NCBI GenBank assembly: GCA_003506095.1
Contig: DNWZ01000845.1
Coordinates: forward strand, 1 to 12,196
Reading direction: 5' to 3'
Source of the DNA: Planctomycetaceae bacterium
GTDB lineage: Bacteria; Planctomycetota; Planctomycetia; Pirellulales; Pirellulaceae
Length of the DNA stretch: 12,196 bases
The notes under the pieces are model-generated. The model did no database searches. It was not told where the DNA came from and saw only the letters and a list, made by a program, of their open reading frames with translations. The position numbers were made by a program, and so were the translations under genes. Of this stretch, positions 7,389 through 12,196 are shown piece after piece. Every line of letters starts with the position of its first letter. Position 1 is the stretch's first letter.

Positions 7389-8594
7389 CTATGGCAATTT
7401 TGCTAACAGATTTTCGTAAGCTTCCCGAAGCGGCCGAAGTACTGCCGCCCAATCATGTCTCGTGACGACCCGCTCCCGGCATGCCGCGGCGAGATCCGCA
7501 CGTCGAGACGGAGATTCCGCCAGCGACCGGATCGCGGAAGCGTATTCGCAAACGAATGTTTCGGGGTCGATAAGGGGAATCTTCACCCCGACTTGATCGT
7601 CAACGATCTCGCCTGGTCCGTTGCTGTCCGCTACAATAGGCACACAGCCGCAACTCATCGCTTCCAAAATGGCGAGCCCGTAGGTTTCGATCGAAGGCAT
7701 GCAAAAAAAATCCGCATTGCGATAATAGTCGATCAGCCGCGTTCGGTTGATTCTCGCCACAAATTCGACGCAGTCGAGAATTCCGAGGCGGTCACAAATC
7801 CGTCGATAATGGTCAACCCTTTTCGGGTCGGAACCGCCGACGATTTGCAACGTCACCGCGGAGTCCGCCTTGAGCAATTGGGTCGCCTGAAGCAAAAGTT
7901 CCAACCCCTTGTAGGGCACCAGACGCCCGACGAAAAGGAGACGGATTGCGCGTGAGGTCTTGCGATAAGTCGCTGGAGTAAAGAATTTATGCTCGACCCC
8001 CGAATATCGCATCGTAATGCTCCGGCTTCGCTGAGCAGGAGATAACGAGTTGGCCGTAACTTCCGTACCGCAAAAAATCAGATCCGCCCGATCCAGTAGC
8101 CCTGAGTCGTGGCTCTCCAGATATCGCCGCGCCAGTGATGCTCGGATACGGTTGGGGGAAAGCTTGGCTGCCACGCGATCGATCTGGCGAGGCCGAAAAA
8201 TGGTGGCGAAAGTGGTTGGGGGCGGAGTGGAGCGTAACATAGGTCCGACAACCACCTTCTGGTGTTCCAGTGGCTGAAACAGGCTGTTCTTCCAACCGGC
8301 TGGCGTTAGTCGGTGGAAGATAGGATACCGTTCCAAGAAACGTCGGTTGGCCAATCGAAGCTGAGCTAATTCGAACCGCAGCAGCGGATACCAAGAGACG
8401 TCATTGAGGTCGTCGAAACGACAGTTCAGCCGAAATGTCTTCCCCGGATGCTCGATTCCACCGTCCGAAAGCGTGATGATGTCGATCGGGCAGAGTTCGG
8501 CCAGCAAGTTTGCAACCTTTGCACCGACCGTCGCTTCACTCCCCAACGTTTCAGCGCATGCCGGTGCCGAAACTAAAATGCGTTTTTCTGTCAA
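7389..8594 (-). CDS. GT4 family glycosyltransferase with TTG start
   Basis: A 401-residue GT-B glycosyltransferase of family GT4. The N-terminal domain contains FHRLTPAGW (about 93-101) and KVVVGPMLRSTPPP (about 113-126), a pair seen in a common GT4 subgroup. The donor domain has LLFVGRLVPYKGLELLL (about 219-235) and the E-x7-E motif in SIETYGLAILEAMSCG with glutamates at about 303 and 311, then SNGPGEIV (about 324-331). The only usable start is TTG at 8594. Upstream codons run to an in-frame TGA without any ATG or GTG, and a start further down would remove the first beta strand. The TTG lies 7 bp after the stop of the previous gene, so translation is probably coupled. Substrate is unknown. 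Confidence 0.92.
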   Translation of the reverse strand: MTEKRILVSAPACAETLGSEATVGAKVANLLAELCPIDIITLSDGGIEHPGKTFRLNCRFDDLNDVSWYPLLRFELAQLRLANRRFLERYPIFHRLTPAGWKNSLFQPLEHQKVVVGPMLRSTPPPTTFATIFRPRQIDRVAAKLSPNRIRASLARRYLESHDSGLLDRADLIFCGTEVTANSLSPAQRSRSITMRYSGVEHKFFTPATYRKTSRAIRLLFVGRLVPYKGLELLLQATQLLKADSAVTLQIVGGSDPKRVDHYRRICDRLGILDCVEFVARINRTRLIDYYRNADFFCMPSIETYGLAILEAMSCGCVPIVADSNGPGEIVDDQVGVKIPLIDPETFVCEYASAIRSLAESPSRRADLAAACRERVVTRHDWAAVLRPLREAYENLLAKLP

Positions 8595-8601
8595 TGAATA
8601 C

Positions 8602-9885
8602 TCAAACTTTAATCGGAACGCCGGCCTGCTGCCAGATCGGAGTCAGCAACGACCGCAGCGATTCTCGGAGGCTTTGTCGTGAATGCAAACTCAAGTACTC
8701 GTGGCACCCTTCCGAGTTTGGCAGGCAGGCTTGAGAATCGATCAGTTCCAGAATCGCCTTCCGCAATGCATCGACGTCCCGTTCGGGAATCACCTTGCCG
8801 AGTAAATAGCGCGCGGTCCGTTCTGCCAGCAGATACCCCGAGCTGACGATGAGCGGCTTGCCTAGACCCGCGGCTTTGGCCGGCATGTTACTGCTATGAG
8901 GGAAATCATAGTAGCCGGCATAGATCACGTCGAATTCGTTTAACACGGCGTTGAACTCAAATTCCGAGGGTATTCGCTCAAGGTGCGTGAACACGTTCGG
9001 CAGCGCAAAGGCCCGGCGAAGCGTCTCGCGGGAACCCTCGTCAAACGACTCCCAGGCAAACTCGCCGACAAATGCCAGCAGAACATTCGGATGTTCCGCA
9101 GCCATTGCAATCGCTGCTTCGGCTAGCGTCGCAATTCCTTTCGAAGGTACCAGGTGTCCCGCAACTCCGATTACTTTCCGCCCGCTTGCTCGGCGGTTGA
9201 GCTGTTCGGCAACGAGACTGTTGGGATTAACTCTTGTGTCGCTGAAATCGGGGAATCGTTGGACGTTTAGGCAACCACTGATCCGCTGGACAAACTCGAT
9301 CGCGTCCTCGTCTAGAACACTCAAACCCTTCAATCGCCCCTTTGAACGCTTAACCAAATTGAAGCGACTGAGCGGGTGAACGGCTTGTTCATCAGGAATT
9401 CGAAATCCAGACACTTGCAAATAGAGACCTACCCAGTCCCATGCGAAAGAACTCGAGTGCAAAGTTAGGAACCGGTCATACAGGCAGGCGAAAAAGACTA
9501 GATCAATCTTTCTGCCCATCTGCCGCTCCAAAGAGGCGAGTCGGCGGCTTAGCCACCAATGGGCGGCGTGAGTTCCCAGTGGGACGGATAGCCGCCTCGG
9601 TCGAAAACTGAACTGAGGCGGTGCCCACTCGAAAAAGGAATTCCCAGAAGGGCCTATCAACCTGCCGGCCATCGGCAACCGTATCGCCTCGGCGTCGGGA
9701 CAGATCCCAACCACCTCAAAGCCCAAGCCCGCAAGCTCCTCCGCAAATGCCGAGAAGTAAAGCGGATGGTGGCCGGTCGCTTGCGGATCGACCAGAGCAA
9801 TGGTCCTCCGCTGTTGTTCAGCTTCGCTCGACGCCAAGCTGGAAAACTCAAGCGTTCTCCCGCGATCCCGCTGCTGCAGATTCAT
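8602..9885 (-). CDS. Divergent GT-B glycosyltransferase lacking E-x7-E
   Basis: A 427-residue protein with the two-domain outline of a GT-B glycosyltransferase. The N-terminal domain starts late (TIALVDPQATGHH, about 28-40) after a polar 27-residue leader. The C-terminal domain has GVAGHLVPSKGIATLAEA (about 240-257) and AFVGEF (about 271-276), matching the GT4 donor domain. Where GT4 enzymes carry E-x7-E, this one has DFPHSSNMPAKAAGLGKPLI (about 327-346), placing a proline and a lysine at the usual glutamate positions. It may be a distinct GT4-like subfamily with altered donor binding or a non-catalytic partner. The ATG overlaps the stop of the preceding gene as ATGA (9882-9885), and the next gene starts 7 bp after its stop. 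Fold is fairly sure, activity less so. Confidence 0.82.
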   Translation of the reverse strand: MNLQQRDRGRTLEFSSLASSEAEQQRRTIALVDPQATGHHPLYFSAFAEELAGLGFEVVGICPDAEAIRLPMAGRLIGPSGNSFFEWAPPQFSFRPRRLSVPLGTHAAHWWLSRRLASLERQMGRKIDLVFFACLYDRFLTLHSSSFAWDWVGLYLQVSGFRIPDEQAVHPLSRFNLVKRSKGRLKGLSVLDEDAIEFVQRISGCLNVQRFPDFSDTRVNPNSLVAEQLNRRASGRKVIGVAGHLVPSKGIATLAEAAIAMAAEHPNVLLAFVGEFAWESFDEGSRETLRRAFALPNVFTHLERIPSEFEFNAVLNEFDVIYAGYYDFPHSSNMPAKAAGLGKPLIVSSGYLLAERTARYLLGKVIPERDVDALRKAILELIDSQACLPNSEGCHEYLSLHSRQSLRESLRSLLTPIWQQAGVPIKV

Positions 9886-10820
9886 ACCGACCGCTTCAGT
9901 AGTCGCCTCAGTTGGCCCCTGATCGACGGATAATGAATGTATTTAAAGTCCTGGAGCAAGAGAGTCAGCAACGCTCGCAAGCTTCCCAGGTGCTGAAATT
10001 CGCGAGCAAACCTTCTGCGAAAGAATGTCATCGGCTCCGAATAAGAAAACTTCTGAAAAAGAAAGGATTTGGGACTGGGAAAGTGAAAAACGCTCGGGCT
10101 GCTAACGGAATCCGGACTGTAAATCGCTGCATCGAAAGTCGCTTTTAGGATGGCGGGGTCATGATCACTTGCGACCAATTGATAGGGCCTACCAAGCACT
10201 GCGATCCGTCCTTGATCCTTCGCTTCGAAGATCAAAAAATTGAGCATTCCCATTTCCCAAAACTTAAAGAGATTGGGAATCTCACGGGATTTCGCCAGAA
10301 CCTCGAGGTAACGGTCCAATTGAATCGAACCCCGGCGGGCCATGAAGACACCGGTACAGAAATAGTCCTCACGATGGCTGGCGAACTCGAAATCCGGAAA
10401 GCAGGTTTTCATCTGGGTGGTGTCAAAAAACCATCTGGAGATCGCATGGTCATCGTAGCGCCCACGCTTATCGATAATGAAGTCGTAGCGGTCGAGTTCA
10501 TTGATCCGCTGGAGATCCCCGCAAACAACCGTATCGGCATCCAAAAACAGGAAGTGCTCGAATGGAGATTCGAAAAACGCGACTATCTTCGTTACCCCGG
10601 GTCCGAAGCTGCTATCGCGAAGCACCTCGCTCTGGACATTCGACCGATTGAGTGTCGTGGCCAACGGCAGATTCCGAATAATATCTGGCGTTTCCCAACC
10701 GTCGTAAAGAAAGCAGATCCGCGTCTGCGGCATGAAATGCCGAATACTCGCGTAACATCCGACGGCATACCGTAGATCTTGCTTGCAACATCCGATCATG
10801 ACGCCGAAATCATTGCCCAC
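9882..10820 (-). CDS. GT8-like GT-A glycosyltransferase
   Basis: A protein of about 312 residues resembling the GT8/nucleotide-diphospho-sugar transferase fold, which uses a metal-bound nucleotide sugar. The key motif is FLFLDADTVVCGDL, with the DxD at about residues 94-96. It is followed by FCTGVFMARR (about 154-163) and EMGMLNFLI (about 189-197). A C-terminal FHFPSPKSF (about 245-253) stands where GT8 enzymes have their H-x-x-G-x-x-K motif, with the glycine replaced by serine. The start is uncertain: TTG at 10859, GTG at 10820 or ATG at 10799. I chose GTG because a GGGG lies 7 bases upstream and it keeps the first strand FGVMIGCC, which the ATG would cut. It overlaps the next gene by 4 bp. 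Substrate is unknown. Confidence 0.82.
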   Translation of the reverse strand: MGNDFGVMIGCCKQDLRYAVGCYASIRHFMPQTRICFLYDGWETPDIIRNLPLATTLNRSNVQSEVLRDSSFGPGVTKIVAFFESPFEHFLFLDADTVVCGDLQRINELDRYDFIIDKRGRYDDHAISRWFFDTTQMKTCFPDFEFASHREDYFCTGVFMARRGSIQLDRYLEVLAKSREIPNLFKFWEMGMLNFLIFEAKDQGRIAVLGRPYQLVASDHDPAILKATFDAAIYSPDSVSSPSVFHFPSPKSFLFQKFSYSEPMTFFRRRFAREFQHLGSLRALLTLLLQDFKYIHYPSIRGQLRRLLKRSV

Positions 10821-10868
10821 GTGTAAACCCCGAAATACCACCGCCGAATGCCAATCCAACAGAAAAAA

Positions 10869-11861
10869 CTAGTAACCGCATTCCATGGAGATTTTCGGAG
10901 TAAAAACGAACCACTCCATAGGACAAGGCCGAAATTCGCTTAAAAGATGAGTACGTGTGGCAATATCAAATTTCATGATCGCAGGAACATCGTACACGTG
11001 GGCCTTGTCGCGATCATCGAGAGACTTCACTACATTCAGGTCGTGTGTCAGTGCGAAGAGAGTTTGCAAGTGCTCTTCAATTGCCGGGTCGACGAAGCTA
11101 TGCACCTCGATAATCACATCGCATCCCGAAAGGTTGCGAACGGACGACGCGTTAAACAATTCCTTTTCATAACCTTCGCAATCGGAAATAATCAGGGACG
11201 GCGATTTCAACAGAAAATCACTCAGTTCGGAAGCGGTAATCGCATTCATCAGCGCGACCCGTTCCGCGCAATCGTTTGCGATTGCATTTTGCTTGCACAA
11301 CTCTAACGCGGAAGGATCATTATCAACAGCGTACACTTTGCACTGAGGTTGTAGCAGCGCGACCCCTACCGCGTAGTAGCCCTCTGCCGATCCGATGTCG
11401 ATGCAAACGTTGTACGTCCTGCCCCGCAGCAATCGCTCCAGAATGGAGGCCAGTTCACGTTCGTACGTACCGAATAATTTAGGAAGAATCGCGCTGCATT
11501 TCGCTTCGAGATTTGCGTATCGCATCCCGGCGAACGGCCCTGCCGAAACTTGCCGTCGTAGCGCCAGCGTTCGCAACACTTGCCTCGCGACGTATCTTTT
11601 TCGTCGCCGAGCCAGACCCGCCAGCGGCCCCCCAAAAAATGGCATTAAGGCATTGCCTAGCCCTGACCGCTCAATAGTCATATCGAGCGAAAACAAGGCC
11701 GAATCGATTAGCGGATGCATGAAACGTGTCGCGAAATGTTTATTAACTATCAAACCGCGCGGGAAGCTTGGTTTGGCAAAAGCAAGCCTTGAAAATGGCC
11801 CACGACTTGATGTTGTATACCTTTGTAAATTCGTTTCAGGTCGACGTACTGGTTGACTCAT
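10869..11861 (-). CDS. FkbM-like SAM-dependent methyltransferase
   Basis: A methyltransferase of up to 330 residues. Motif I is CIDIGSAEGYYAVGVA (about 153-168), the acidic second strand is VYAVDNDPSALELC (about 176-189), and DCEGYEKELF (about 227-236) takes the place of the FkbM DIEGAE motif. A preceding block, GPFAGMRYANLEAKCSAILP (about 108-127), and GTYEREL (about 131-137) mark a subgroup different from the second methyltransferase gene in the cluster. It probably methylates a sugar of the glycan in the cytoplasm. The first 47 residues are low in recognisable structure, so the true start could be the ATG at 11720 or 11681 rather than 11861. It is the first gene of the block, 48 bp before the GT8-like gene. 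Confidence 0.85.
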   Translation of the reverse strand: MSQPVRRPETNLQRYTTSSRGPFSRLAFAKPSFPRGLIVNKHFATRFMHPLIDSALFSLDMTIERSGLGNALMPFFGGPLAGLARRRKRYVARQVLRTLALRRQVSAGPFAGMRYANLEAKCSAILPKLFGTYERELASILERLLRGRTYNVCIDIGSAEGYYAVGVALLQPQCKVYAVDNDPSALELCKQNAIANDCAERVALMNAITASELSDFLLKSPSLIISDCEGYEKELFNASSVRNLSGCDVIIEVHSFVDPAIEEHLQTLFALTHDLNVVKSLDDRDKAHVYDVPAIMKFDIATRTHLLSEFRPCPMEWFVFTPKISMECGY

Positions 11862-11967
11862 ACTCGATGCATGGGAATCCGGCGCGTCAACGTTGCGACA
11901 ACGGCCTGGAGTTCATCTCCGTGGCCACTAAGACAGCGTAAAACAACAAGTTGTCGGTTGTCGGAAA
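11862..11967. promoter_or_regulatory. Upstream region of the cluster, possible promoter
   Basis: This is the 106-bp non-coding stretch between the transposase remnant and the first cluster gene. On the minus strand a TTGACG resembling a -35 box lies about 25 bases before the annotated ATG, but no convincing -10 box follows at 16-18 bp. If it does act as a promoter, translation would more likely begin at the internal ATG at 11720. The position alone makes it the best place for the main promoter; the sequence evidence is weak. Confidence 0.25.
11951..11964. repeat. Tandem heptamer TTGTCGG x2
   Basis: Two perfect adjacent copies of TTGTCGG lie a few bases beyond the stop of the transposase remnant, next to a CAAC-AA-GTTG palindrome (about 11943-11954). 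Being just outside the transposase gene, it may belong to a decayed insertion-sequence end, but I cannot confirm a terminal inverted repeat because the other end is off the window. It is short enough to be chance. Confidence 0.3.
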
Positions 11968-12196
11968 TCAGTTTTTTGATGGAGGTATTTGGCATTTCCA
12001 ATCACCGTGGAAGGTATTTCGTTGGACAATAGCTTCTGCAAGCTGATCGTCGTTGACTTTTTTTATTGCTTATACTCGGATTCATCAAGCCAAGCATGAA
12101 CCTCCAAGCCGGTTGAGTTTTTTACGGGCCGATCAGGTTGACAACAATGTCGTGACTTTCAAGCGGCACGCCTTGCCAGTTGCGTGTGATATGGCA
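11968..12196 (-). pseudogene. Remnant of ISAzo13-like transposase, C-terminal part
   Basis: Reading the minus strand in three successive frames restores one continuous protein tail. The first piece, TRNWQGVPLESHDIVVNLIG, is read from the window edge to a premature TAA at 12122-12124. The second piece, NSTGLEVHAWLDESEYK, ends at another TAA. The third piece, VNDDQLAEAIVQRNTFHGDW, runs to the final TGA at 11968-11970. From memory of the family, ISAzo13 transposases end with a W-x-G-x-P-L block, a TGL block, an IKVSD block and FHGDWNYTI, in this order and at these spacings. One missing base at each A-rich junction explains the breaks. The gene is inactive as written, and the 5' part lies beyond the window. 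Family assignment is from recalled motifs, not a search. Confidence 0.8.

Noticed and set aside
7455..7955. Plus-strand open frame of 166 codons
   Set aside because: Antisense to the C-terminal donor domain of a well-supported GT4 gene; arginine-rich shadow translation with no domain.
10161..10775. Long plus-strand open frame of 204 codons
   Set aside because: It lies wholly antisense to the GT8-like gene, whose motifs are clear, and its translation has no recognisable fold or motif.

Overview
The window is almost entirely a single-strand (minus) cluster for building and decorating a surface or secreted glycan. Ten genes read from right to left. In transcription order they are: a FkbM-like methyltransferase (about 10869-11861), a GT8-like glycosyltransferase (9882-10820), a GT-B glycosyltransferase lacking the usual acidic pair (8602-9885), a GT4 enzyme (7389-8594), a NodU/CmcH-type O-carbamoyltransferase (5634-7310), a GT4 enzyme (4196-5434), a GT2 enzyme (3192-4151), a GT4 enzyme (2046-3176), a classical FkbM methyltransferase (1252-2049) and a GT4 enzyme (89-1204). 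Two junctions are ATGA stop/start overlaps (2046-2049 and 9882-9885) and others are 7-78 bp, so most of the block is probably one or two transcripts. The only sizeable internal gap, 199 bp, follows the carbamoyltransferase.

The set of seven glycosyltransferases, two methyltransferases and one carbamoyltransferase fits assembly of a heteropolysaccharide or glycolipid repeat unit whose sugars are capped or modified with O-methyl and O-carbamoyl groups. No priming transferase, flippase, polymerase, chain-length regulator or ABC exporter lies in the window, so the locus must continue outside it or rely on genes elsewhere. The sugar donors, acceptors and linkages cannot be read from the sequence.

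The right edge (11968-12196) holds the broken 3' end of a transposase that I recognise as ISAzo13-like. It carries two apparent 1-bp deletions. It marks the upstream border of the cluster and suggests past mobile-element activity there.

The organism looks like a Gram-negative-type bacterium of moderate G+C. Nearly all starts lack a Shine-Dalgarno sequence, some starts are TTG or GTG, and the protein style together with an ISAzo13 remnant is reminiscent of Planctomycetota (Pirellulaceae-like). That placement is an inference without any database search. I found no tRNA, rRNA, CRISPR array, convincing rho-independent terminator or strong sigma-70 promoter. I do not see evidence of a wholly new system; the interest lies in the gene combination, the divergent GT-B enzyme, unusual starts and the degraded mobile element.
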